In this document: piece by piece, positions 1-5,088 of the stretch
How the letters are laid out: each line of letters starts with the position of its first letter
Position numbering within the stretch: position 1 is the stretch's first letter
Source: Prolixibacteraceae bacterium
Lineage (GTDB): Bacteria; Bacteroidota; Bacteroidia; Bacteroidales; Prolixibacteraceae
Assembly: GCA_009782655.1 (NCBI GenBank)
Contig: WRIQ01000106.1
Coordinates: 1-5,088, forward strand
DNA: 5,088 bases
Direction: 5' to 3'
Position numbers and translations under genes: made by a program
The notes under the pieces: generated by a model
The model's database searches: none
What the model saw: only the letters and a program-made list of their open reading frames with translations
Told to the model about the DNA's origin: nothing

Positions 1-253
1 CAGCCGTATGGATGCTGTCGGAAACCAAGTCGATATAGAGATAGAACGAAATCGTTCCATCGCCTTTTTGCTGAAATTCCAATAGGTTACTGAAACGGAA
101 GTCGCCCAGCTCGACCAAAAGAGCCGGAAGCGGCAACGGGTAGTTTTGTTGCGGGGTGTTCATCTGCCCTTTTTGCAGGTCGATAAATTTCAGATAAGGA
201 AGCGATTGCCTTGCCTTATCGCGCAATGGTTTATATATCGCACTTCGTTTCAT
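1..253 (-). CDS. Partial small phage protein, possible tail terminator or head-tail completion protein (gp37-like position)
   Basis: The minus-strand frame is open from ATG at 253-251 to the left edge, giving the first 84 residues (MKRSAIYKPLRDKARQSLPY...) with no stop; the C-terminus lies outside the window. The protein is soluble-looking, with no signal peptide or membrane segment. A basic amphipathic N-terminal helix (about residues 1-20) is followed by a Pro-rich stretch (NYPLPLPALLVEL, about 39-51) and alternating hydrophobic strands (GTISFYLYIDLVSDS). That pattern, and the place directly after the capsid gene, resembles small Bacteroidota phage proteins thought to act as tail terminators or neck proteins; this is recall of a family look, not a domain hit. 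It begins 13 bases after the T-tract of a terminator, so its mRNA is probably read-through from the capsid gene. No clear Shine-Dalgarno is seen. That the gene is real is fairly safe; its function is a guess. Confidence 0.68.
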   Translation of the reverse strand, partial: MKRSAIYKPLRDKARQSLPYLKFIDLQKGQMNTPQQNYPLPLPALLVELGDFRFSNLLEFQQKGDGTISFYLYIDLVSDSIHTA

Positions 254-265
254 TGCTTTGCTTTT

Positions 266-300
266 CAAAAACCGCCGGGAGTGGTAGAGCTCCCGACGGT
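266..300 (-). terminator. Intrinsic terminator after the capsid gene
   Basis: On the minus strand an 11-bp stem (ACCGTCGGGAG pairing with CTCCCGGCGGT, one G-T wobble) with an 8-base loop (CTCTACCA) runs straight into a run of five T. It begins 34 bases past the capsid stop codon and ends 12 bases before the next minus-strand gene. The stem is strong and GC-rich, while no T-run follows it on the plus strand, so it works in one direction only. Its place suggests that it caps most capsid mRNA and lets a smaller amount continue into the downstream head-tail and tail genes. Confidence 0.8.
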
Positions 301-334
301 ATCAATCTAACCAAATAAACCTATGAAAAAAAAA

Positions 335-1354
335 CTATGCAGATTTTGCCATGTATATCAGTCCCGAATAGCGCTGTGCGCTCATTTGGAAGTCAGTTTT
401 AAACCGGTGCTGAAACCCGAATTCTTCAGCACGGCCGGTCGTGTTCTGACTTTTCACTTTTTTAAACATCTCGAACCTTCCGCTTGCCCTGAATACTTCG
501 GAACCGAGGAAAAGGAATCCCGACGGCACAATGTCACCGGTGATTACGGTTCCCTGTGCAGCTTTCACCTCGTTATCCAAGTCCCAACCCACATTCAAAT
601 CCATGCCCGATTTGTGAATTTTAAACCCGTAGTATTCTACCACCAACGGCAGTATGATTCCGGTAAGCGGTGCACGTTCCAACTGGCCTTTTAAAATCGG
701 GTTATTGGTTACCAAATCCCACCACATGTCCGAAGGAAGCACTAAATTACGGCGAGCTTCGGGAAATCTGGCATTGTCGCAGGCGCGTGCAAGGGTTTCC
801 ATGTCGGTTAAAGTCATCATTTTATAGTCGCTTCGTGCGGGGCCGGTTGTCGGGATAACAATCTTTTTGTTTCCTTCCGAATCGGGGCTAAAAGCATAAG
901 CCGTGTCTAAAACCTCCTGTTTAACAATTGCGTTAGCCGACTTTTTAGTGTAATGCTGCACTTTCTCGAAAGGCAGTGCGTGCAGGTAGATATTACGCAG
1001 TTTATAGTTTTGACTGTCGTAAACATCCAAGGCAACCTTGTGCACGGTTTCTTCGGGTTCCACATCGTCGATGTCGGTCACGCGGTTTTTATATACGGCC
1101 GGATCGGCGCCCGATTCGGGAAAAACAAGTGTTTGCCCATCTTCCACAAACATACTCAAATCATCCGCTTCGCTCATCCACGTGTCAATGGCTTCGTATT
1201 CTTCTTTCAACGACCGAAGAAAAACGATTTGTTGCGTATCCAGCACAACAGGCGGCGCCGCCAGAATAACGCCAAGCGCGGGAATGGTAGTGCCGCAAAA
1301 AATGCCAACCGCCACAACGGCCAGCAACATTAAAATTCCAAAAATCTTTTTCAT
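335..1354 (-). CDS. Probable phage major capsid protein (HK97-like fold)
   Basis: This 339-residue protein probably forms the shell of the phage head. Length and order of segments fit a HK97-fold capsid subunit: an extended stretch rich in acidic residues (about 60-115), a long helix region like the spine helix (about 128-155), a turn with a conserved-looking segment (RRNLVLPSDMWWDLV, 201-215), a hydrophobic A-domain-like stretch with VEYYGFKIHKSGMDL (239-253), and a C-terminal strand region with SEVFRASGRFEMF (285-297) ending in a basic/aromatic tail. It follows the protease-scaffold gene after 71 bases, the usual protease, scaffold, capsid order, and is followed by a terminator, as is common for this very abundant protein. 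The start ATG lies in an AT-rich leader without Shine-Dalgarno. Odd point: residues 4-33 (FGILMLLAVVAVGIF... to VILAA) are strongly hydrophobic after MKK, like a signal peptide, and the next Met after residue 9 is residue 60. A non-capsid identity is possible but less likely given context. Confidence 0.75.
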   Translation of the reverse strand: MKKIFGILMLLAVVAVGIFCGTTIPALGVILAAPPVVLDTQQIVFLRSLKEEYEAIDTWMSEADDLSMFVEDGQTLVFPESGADPAVYKNRVTDIDDVEPEETVHKVALDVYDSQNYKLRNIYLHALPFEKVQHYTKKSANAIVKQEVLDTAYAFSPDSEGNKKIVIPTTGPARSDYKMMTLTDMETLARACDNARFPEARRNLVLPSDMWWDLVTNNPILKGQLERAPLTGIILPLVVEYYGFKIHKSGMDLNVGWDLDNEVKAAQGTVITGDIVPSGFLFLGSEVFRASGRFEMFKKVKSQNTTGRAEEFGFQHRFKTDFQMSAQRYSGLIYMAKSA

Positions 1355-1425
1355 TTGTAAAAATGTTATTTGTTTGTTTTAAAAATTAGCTTCGTAAGCC
1401 ACTTCGCGGGCTTCGCATTCGATTA

Positions 1426-2001
1426 TCAGGGCGCCACTTTACAGTTTATACCCAGCTTTGCGCTTTCGGCCTCAAAATCGGCTATTAGCTTTTTGTACTT
1501 TTCGGGTTCGTTTTTTTCCATGAACGACAACGCCGCAGGATCGTTTTTGAAATACTCGTAATATCCCCAGCCTGCGCGTTCGTTTGTCGGCTGCTTCTGT
1601 TCACCGCCAACGTTCATACCGTTTACGAACTCCTGAACCTCCGCCATACCCTGTCTGGCCTCGAGTTGTTTTTTTGTACCCTCGTAATCGAATTTGGCCG
1701 CGTTTTCGTAAAAAGCAACCTCAGTTTGCGCAATCACGCCGCGCCCCACATGCAGGGCAACCAATGCCTTCGCTTTTGTTTCGGACGAATCTTCGCTTTT
1801 GGTTTCAACCGGTTTGCGGCCTTCCAACATCTTACTCACGGTTTCGTAATTTCCGCAAGCCAGTTCTTTCAGCGAATCAACTTCGCCATCCTGTACCACG
1901 CCGCGTTCTTTGTGCCGCAGCACCAAATTTTCGGCGTTCTGTTTGCGTTGAGCTTCCAACTCCGACTTGAGTTGCTCAACCGTTTTTTCGTCTTTATCCA
2001 T
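1426..2001 (-). CDS. Candidate internal-start scaffold protein, nested in the protease gene
   Basis: In-frame ATG (codon 155 of the protease gene, bases 2001-1999) would give a separate 191-residue protein starting MDKDEKTVEQLKSELEAQ. It falls exactly at the junction between the protease domain and the charged helical domain, and the bases just upstream (GATTTTAAAG) are AT-rich, as leaders are in Bacteroidota, with no good Shine-Dalgarno. In phage Mu and in lambda (C and Nu3) scaffold is made this way from the protease gene. The product would be the assembly core around which capsid subunits close, later digested by the full-length protease. The ATG and the domain boundary are seen; use of the start is inferred. 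Alternatively the scaffold is only released by self-cleavage of the fusion. Confidence 0.38.
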   Translation of the reverse strand: MDKDEKTVEQLKSELEAQRKQNAENLVLRHKERGVVQDGEVDSLKELACGNYETVSKMLEGRKPVETKSEDSSETKAKALVALHVGRGVIAQTEVAFYENAAKFDYEGTKKQLEARQGMAEVQEFVNGMNVGGEQKQPTNERAGWGYYEYFKNDPAALSFMEKNEPEKYKKLIADFEAESAKLGINCKVAP

Positions 2002-2463
2002 CTTTAAAATCAATTTTGGTTTATAATCATTACCGGCAGCGGAAGACAGTTTCACTGCATTGGCGTTGCCAGGCAGCGTAACCAAAGAAACTTCGAGCAA
2101 CTGGCTTTTTGTAACCGTGGCATAGCGCTGGCCGGGAAGCAGCAATTTTTCATCGTCGCTCTCTTCCACAGGGAGTACGTGAAGGCTCACCGCCCGCATA
2201 TAATCATTTTTATACTTGTGATACAACGTCATCGAAAATTCGTCTTTCCCGTCAAACTCGAACGTTCCTTTCAACTGCCCGTCATCTTTCCATAACTTCA
2301 ACCATTTGCCGATGGCGGGCACGGCAGTGTTGTGATTGAAGTACCCCACAGGATTGGCTTCAAACTTGGATGTGTCGATGCCTTCCGTGAGAATCCGGTA
2401 ACCGTAGCGGTTTACGCTTTCGTCGCTGATGGTAAAATCTATTTGATATTTTTCGTCTGCCAT
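1426..2463 (-). CDS. HK97-type prohead protease fused to scaffold-like C-terminal domain (Mu I-like)
   Basis: This 345-residue protein probably cleaves scaffold and capsid proteins inside the assembling prohead. The N-terminal half (about 1-140) has the herpesvirus/HK97-type serine protease pattern: an early strand DFTISDESVNRYGYRI, then GYFNHN with candidate catalytic His44, then LLEVSLVTLPGNANAV with candidate nucleophile Ser126. The C-terminal half (about 155-345) is Lys/Glu-rich and largely helical (for example EQLKSELEAQRKQNAENLV, 163-181), as expected of an internal scaffold, and ends in a helical tail after GWGYYEYFKNDPAAL. The layout matches Mu protein I, where the scaffold Z is also made from an internal start; a suitable Met155 exists here. 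ATG at 2463 is preferred because the protease fold begins right after it and a promoter candidate lies 20 bases upstream. It is the first gene of the leftward operon. Confidence 0.85.
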   Translation of the reverse strand: MADEKYQIDFTISDESVNRYGYRILTEGIDTSKFEANPVGYFNHNTAVPAIGKWLKLWKDDGQLKGTFEFDGKDEFSMTLYHKYKNDYMRAVSLHVLPVEESDDEKLLLPGQRYATVTKSQLLEVSLVTLPGNANAVKLSSAAGNDYKPKLILKMDKDEKTVEQLKSELEAQRKQNAENLVLRHKERGVVQDGEVDSLKELACGNYETVSKMLEGRKPVETKSEDSSETKAKALVALHVGRGVIAQTEVAFYENAAKFDYEGTKKQLEARQGMAEVQEFVNGMNVGGEQKQPTNERAGWGYYEYFKNDPAALSFMEKNEPEKYKKLIADFEAESAKLGINCKVAP

Positions 2464-2483
2464 GGGCGCGTATTTTTTCTCAG

Positions 2484-2515
2484 CAAAGTAAAATCAGAAA
2501 AAAGCGGGCGGCAAA
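2484..2515 (-). promoter_or_regulatory. Candidate Bacteroidota-type promoter for the protease-capsid operon
   Basis: On the minus strand TTTG (2515-2512) is followed after 20 bases by TTACTTTG (2491-2484). The Bacteroidota consensus is TTTG, 19-21 bases, TAnnTTTG; the match has one mismatch in the second box. Transcription would begin near 2477, leaving a leader of about 14 bases before the ATG at 2463. The outer end of the large inverted repeat lies 2 bases upstream of the TTTG box. Confidence 0.45.
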
Positions 2516-2517
2516 TC

Positions 2518-2580
2518 GGAAAATAATCATTGCGGGAATTTAAGCTGTCATTGCGGAAATTCCCGCAATGATTATTTTTC
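2518..2580. repeat. Large inverted repeat between divergent operons, probable operator or activator site
   Basis: Bases 2520-2541 and 2557-2578 are a perfect 22-bp inverted repeat (24 bp with one mismatch at 2519/2579), separated by 15 bases. The 9-mer TCATTGCGG occurs three times: forward at 2527-2535, forward at 2548-2556, and reversed at 2571-2563. The first two copies are 21 bases apart, two turns of the helix, so they face the same side. Extended to 15 bases (TCATTGCGGGAATTT) the outer two are identical and the middle one matches at 13 of 15. The repeat ends 2 bases from each flanking -33-like box. The likeliest role is a binding site for a dimeric regulator that controls both late operons together; a hairpin acting in RNA is the alternative. 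The repeat is certain, its role inferred. Confidence 0.72.
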
Positions 2581-2582
2581 AA

Positions 2583-2614
2583 TTTTAATCAGAAAGAAAA
2601 TTGAAGAACCTTTG
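2583..2614 (+). promoter_or_regulatory. Candidate Bacteroidota-type promoter for the terminase operon
   Basis: On the plus strand TTTT (2583-2586, one mismatch to TTTG) is followed after 20 bases by AACCTTTG (2607-2614, one mismatch to TAnnTTTG). Transcription would begin near 2621, about 16 bases before the ATG at 2637. Each box is weaker than on the minus strand, which would suit a promoter that needs an activator. Its position is the exact mirror image of the minus-strand promoter about base 2549. Confidence 0.35.
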
Positions 2615-2636
2615 TGTCACTGATAAAACAAAGGAA

Positions 2637-3122
2637 ATGGCTCAATTTTCAAAAGCGGAAAGGGAAAGAAAAATATCGCAGGCGTGCGATATGTATTGTA
2701 AAGGCTTCGATGCCCAAACAATTGCCGATATTATGGCCGATGTAACATCCGGTACTATCGAAAAATGGATACGCGAATTCGACTTTGAGAAAAAGAAGCG
2801 CAACCAACTAATTGCGTTATCTGAAATACGCAATTCGATACTGGAAAGCTATGCCGATGTACTGGAAGGGAAAACTCCGAAAATAAGCGCCGACCAAGCG
2901 GTGAAGTATGCCAATGCCTTTGAGAAGTTCAGCAGCAAAAAGCAGGTTCTTTCGTATATGTACGAAGCATTTGAGATGCTAAGCGAAGAGTATATGAACG
3001 ACCTGCAAAAGGGCGAAGGCCGCAGACAAAAGGAAGCATTGTTGGATGAGCTCAGGGAAGTGCGCTCCAAAATGGAAAAGGTTTTAACCCGGCTAACAAA
3101 TGAGATATTAGGCAATGAATAA
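2637..3122 (+). CDS. Probable terminase small subunit
   Basis: This 161-residue protein probably recognises phage DNA and loads it onto the large terminase subunit. Residues about 14-47 (ACDMYCKGFDAQTIADIMAD... to IEKWIREF) look like a helix-turn-helix with the recognition helix near 37-47, the usual DNA-binding part of small terminases. The middle (about 58-103) is helical, and the C-terminus (about 105-158) is highly charged and coiled-coil-like, fitting a ring-forming oligomer. The ATG at 2637 is chosen over an in-frame TTG at 2601 because AAGGA lies just before it and the HTH-containing sequence begins soon after; the TTG start would also overlap the promoter candidate. It is the first gene of the rightward operon, and its stop overlaps the next start by 8 bases. 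The assignment comes mainly from HTH plus coiled coil and from sitting two genes before the large subunit. Confidence 0.68.
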   Translation: MAQFSKAERERKISQACDMYCKGFDAQTIADIMADVTSGTIEKWIREFDFEKKKRNQLIALSEIRNSILESYADVLEGKTPKISADQAVKYANAFEKFSSKKQVLSYMYEAFEMLSEEYMNDLQKGEGRRQKEALLDELREVRSKMEKVLTRLTNEILGNE

Positions 3123-3378
3123 GGTTCTGAAAGAGTTGGCAGCGCTATGGTGCGAGTGGAAACAGATGTGGATTGGCTGGCGCGTGGAGCGCATGAAAAG
3201 AAAAGCCGACCGGTTGCGCGAAGCCACCGGCTCCCAAATGTTTGTCGTGAAAATGGACGGCAAAATACGCATTGTCAGCAAACGCTGGTTTAAGGACAAA
3301 CGGCAAAGGGGTATGTTCCCGAAACATTTTACCGCCGAACGCTTAAAACGCATCGCATTTTATTACACACGGCCATGA
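3115..3378 (+). CDS. Small, very basic hypothetical protein between the terminase genes
   Basis: An 87-residue protein that I cannot assign to a named family. About 24 residues are Lys or Arg, and the N-terminus is Trp-rich (LWCEWKQMWIGWRVERMKRK, 11-30), followed by RKADRLREATGSQMFVV and a short strand pair (MFVVKMDGKIRIVSKRWF, 42-59), then a basic tail. No signal peptide is seen; the first 22 residues could be an amphipathic helix. It starts 8 bases inside the small terminase gene and ends in an ATGA overlap with the large one, so its translation is probably coupled to both. The charge and the place suggest nucleic-acid binding or help for the terminase, but that is inference. Similar small proteins with an ATG(K/S)xxxVV core seem to occur beside terminases in other Bacteroidota Mu-like phages, from memory only. 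Confidence 0.75.
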   Translation: MNKVLKELAALWCEWKQMWIGWRVERMKRKADRLREATGSQMFVVKMDGKIRIVSKRWFKDKRQRGMFPKHFTAERLKRIAFYYTRP

Positions 3379-5021
3379 CAAAAAAAGAATATAAGGAGTT
3401 ATTGGAGCGTTTCAAAAACAAAACGGCTTACATCAACAAATCCACCATTGATACCATTATCAAAGAGACGCCCGAAGAACAGGAAACGCGCGTAAAGATG
3501 CTTCTTGAACCGGATAATTACGGGCTTTTCTTCAACTATTATTTTGGTAAGGACACGCCGGTTCCCACGGCCGACTGCGATTGCGCATGGTATCACACCG
3601 CCATTTACAAGGATTTATATTACGAGGCTTACATTACGCTTTTCAACCTCATATTCAGAGGCGGTGCCAAGTCGACGCACGCCAACATGGGCTATCCGTT
3701 TGCCCTGAAACAATCCGAAAAAGCAAAATTTTTCCTGACCGTCGGGGCCAATGAAATTCGTGCAGCCATGTTGTTACAGGATTTGCAGGTGCAATTCGAA
3801 GCCAACAACCGCATTGTAAAAGACTTCGGGATGCAAAAAAACTATGGCAATTGGGCCGACGGCCAGTTTGAAACCACCGACCGAAGTACTTTTTTAGCAC
3901 TGGGATTGGATCAGCCGTTCCGAGGGTTGCGTCAAAACGGCGTGCGGTTGGAATATGTTTCCATCGACGATTGCGAGGATAAGAAAAAAGCTATGAACAA
4001 ACGCCTTGTTAATGAATACGCAGATAAAGTTACAGGCGACATTCAAGGTGCGTTTTCTACGCGGTCGGAACGAACCATTATCAACAACAACTATTTTGTT
4101 GAAAAGGGTTTGATTCATACCTTGATGGAAAAGAAAGGTTTCGATATCCGCAATATCGACACCAAGCGGAACCAAATCCGCAAAGAGGAATTTGCCACGC
4201 TGTACCTAATCAACCTAACCGATAAATATTACGATGAAATAAACGCCGAGAATACCGACGCATGGAAACCGTCGTGGCCGGAGCGCTATACCCGTACAGA
4301 TTGTCTTCGCAAAAAGAAACAATATACCCACGACAAGGAGACGCTAAGCGGCGAATTTTACAACACGCCTATCAACGTGGGTAAGCGGATTAAAAAAAGT
4401 ATGATCCGCATGGTAAAGCCTAAAGCGTTTGGCCAGTACCTTGTAATTGTGGGCAACTGGGATTTTGCGTATTCCGATGCGGCTTGCTATAAAGCTATGG
4501 CAACATTGGGCGTCAGCGGCATGCACATGACCTGTTTGGATGTATATTGCCGACAAACCGCCGACATAGACACGGCGTTGGCTTATCATTATTCACAGGC
4601 CAATAAAATACTGAAGTTGAACAGTTCTATCCTGTTCTTCTATGACGGCAGCGTTGCCCAGGAAGCCATTTACGAACCGGTTTTGTACCGCGCCGCCCTA
4701 AAACATAAATCGTGGATTGTGCCTATTGCGCAAAAAAGCACGGTCGATAAATATATCAAAATTGACACAACATTAGTGAGCGTACTTATCACCGGGCTAC
4801 TCGATTTTAGCGAAGAACTTGAACGGAATCCCGACTGGGAAGAAGCCAAAGCGCAAATGTTGAATTTCGAAAAAGGCGGCAAATACCCTGTCGACTTTCC
4901 CGATGCGCTGACCGATGCGATTTTGAAAGCACAGGAATACCTGAACGACGAAACCGCCAACGACGGCAGCGGTTCATTAACCGCGCCGGTGATTGGTAAA
5001 CGAAATATAGGAGGTTATTAA
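3375..5021 (+). CDS. Terminase large subunit (packaging ATPase and nuclease)
   Basis: This 548-residue protein is the motor that pumps DNA into the prohead and cuts it. The ATPase half shows a terminase-style Walker A, FRGGAKST (94-101, Lys99), and a Walker B, EYVSIDD (193-199), with Asp198-Asp199 where Asp-Glu is usual. The C-terminal RNase H-like nuclease half has three acidic clusters in the right order: VGNWDFAYSD (359-368, Asp363), FFYDG (421-425, Asp424) and DFPDALTD (507-514, Asp510 and Asp514). Length is typical for the family. The start overlaps the previous stop as ATGA at 3375, without Shine-Dalgarno, which points to coupled translation. The gene is intact, and the next gene starts directly after the stop. 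The family call is secure; whether it cuts headful Mu-style or at fixed sites cannot be told from here. Confidence 0.93.
   Translation: MTKKEYKELLERFKNKTAYINKSTIDTIIKETPEEQETRVKMLLEPDNYGLFFNYYFGKDTPVPTADCDCAWYHTAIYKDLYYEAYITLFNLIFRGGAKSTHANMGYPFALKQSEKAKFFLTVGANEIRAAMLLQDLQVQFEANNRIVKDFGMQKNYGNWADGQFETTDRSTFLALGLDQPFRGLRQNGVRLEYVSIDDCEDKKKAMNKRLVNEYADKVTGDIQGAFSTRSERTIINNNYFVEKGLIHTLMEKKGFDIRNIDTKRNQIRKEEFATLYLINLTDKYYDEINAENTDAWKPSWPERYTRTDCLRKKKQYTHDKETLSGEFYNTPINVGKRIKKSMIRMVKPKAFGQYLVIVGNWDFAYSDAACYKAMATLGVSGMHMTCLDVYCRQTADIDTALAYHYSQANKILKLNSSILFFYDGSVAQEAIYEPVLYRAALKHKSWIVPIAQKSTVDKYIKIDTTLVSVLITGLLDFSEELERNPDWEEAKAQMLNFEKGGKYPVDFPDALTDAILKAQEYLNDETANDGSGSLTAPVIGKRNIGGY
5009..5014 (+). 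promoter_or_regulatory. Strong Shine-Dalgarno before the gp36-like gene
   Basis: A full AGGAGG stands 7 bases before the ATG at 5022, inside the last codons of the large terminase gene. The other starts in this window have weak or no such site, so this one is unusual here and supports the chosen start of the truncated gene. Confidence 0.75.
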
Positions 5022-5088
5022 ATGACATTTTTAACGAAAGACGAATTAAAAACCGTCGCCGACATTAATATTGTCGACATTATTATCA
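5022..5088 (+). CDS. Partial gene, probable gp36-like (DUF1320) head-tail protein
   Basis: Only the first 22 codons are present (MTFLTKDELKTVADINIVDI...), running off the right edge. The ATG follows the large terminase stop with no gap and has a strong AGGAGG. The opening FLTxDELKTV resembles the start of Mu gp36/DUF1320 proteins, which commonly begin with a FLT(x)(E/D)(D/E)L-type stretch and act at the head-tail junction. In Mu that gene follows the capsid gene, whereas here it follows the terminase. So little sequence makes the name tentative; that a gene starts here is well supported. Confidence 0.6.
   Translation, partial: MTFLTKDELKTVADINIVDIII

Noticed and set aside
323..1382. Several plus-strand open frames of 60-126 codons opposite the capsid gene
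   Set aside because: They lie wholly antisense to a convincing capsid gene, overlap each other in different frames, and have low-complexity, Cys/His/Arg-rich translations without recognisable domains.
1381..1415. Possible minus-strand hairpin between the protease and capsid genes (CGAAGCC with GGCTTACG, one bulged A)
   Set aside because: The stem is short and bulged, and the T-run (1385-1381) begins several bases after it, so it is too weak to call a terminator; it could be a minor RNA structure in the capsid leader.
1584..2007. Plus-strand open frames of 113-128 codons opposite the protease-scaffold gene
   Set aside because: They are shadows of the protease gene with no start signals, and that gene has clear catalytic motifs on the other strand.
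2518..2580. Inverted repeat as transposon ends, MITE or attachment site
   Set aside because: The spacer is only 15 bases, no target-site duplication is visible, and there is no integrase or transposase nearby; a control site fits the divergent promoters better.
2601..2636. TTG at 2601 as start of the small terminase gene (12 extra residues)
   Set aside because: ATG at 2637 has AAGGA in front, and the extra stretch overlaps the promoter candidate and adds no domain.
3655..5028. Minus-strand open frames of 73-96 codons inside the large terminase gene
   Set aside because: The large terminase is intact with all motifs; these antisense frames have no supporting context.
5049..5085. AT-rich repetitive stretch with GACATTA and GTCGACATTATTAT at the right edge
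   Set aside because: It is explained by Ile/Asp/Val codons at the start of the gp36-like gene and has no extended perfect symmetry.

Overview
The window is a piece of a tailed-phage (Caudoviricetes) genome or prophage, covering the DNA-packaging and head-assembly region. The host is probably a member of the Bacteroidota (Bacteroidetes). This is inferred from AT-rich leaders that mostly lack Shine-Dalgarno sequences, from two promoter candidates of the TTTG / TAnnTTTG type used by that phylum, and from the general look of the proteins, which recalls Mu-like (transposable) phages of Bacteroidota. No integrase, transposase, tRNA, rRNA or CRISPR array is visible, so the Mu-like label rests on the head genes alone.

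The layout is two divergent operons around a 173-bp control region (2464-2636). On the minus strand, reading leftwards, come a HK97-type prohead protease fused to a scaffold-like C-terminal half (2463-1426), the probable major capsid protein (1354-335), an intrinsic terminator (300-266), and the start of a small protein that is probably a head-tail or tail-terminator component (253 to beyond the left edge). On the plus strand, reading rightwards, come a probable small terminase subunit (2637-3122), a small very basic protein (3115-3378), the large terminase subunit (3375-5021) and the first 22 codons of a gp36/DUF1320-like protein (5022 onward). The plus-strand genes overlap by a few bases or sit 0 bp apart, as expected of a tightly coupled operon.

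Together these genes build and fill the head. The scaffold and protease shape the capsid shell and mature it, the capsid protein forms the shell, and the small and large terminase subunits recognise, cut and pump the DNA.

The most striking element is in the control region. A 22-bp perfect inverted repeat (24 bp with one mismatch) contains three copies of the 9-mer TCATTGCGG. It lies exactly midway between two divergent promoter candidates whose boxes are equidistant from its centre. This looks like a single switch site for both late operons. Other points to check are an internal start that could give a separate scaffold protein, and a signal-peptide-like hydrophobic N-terminus on the capsid protein.
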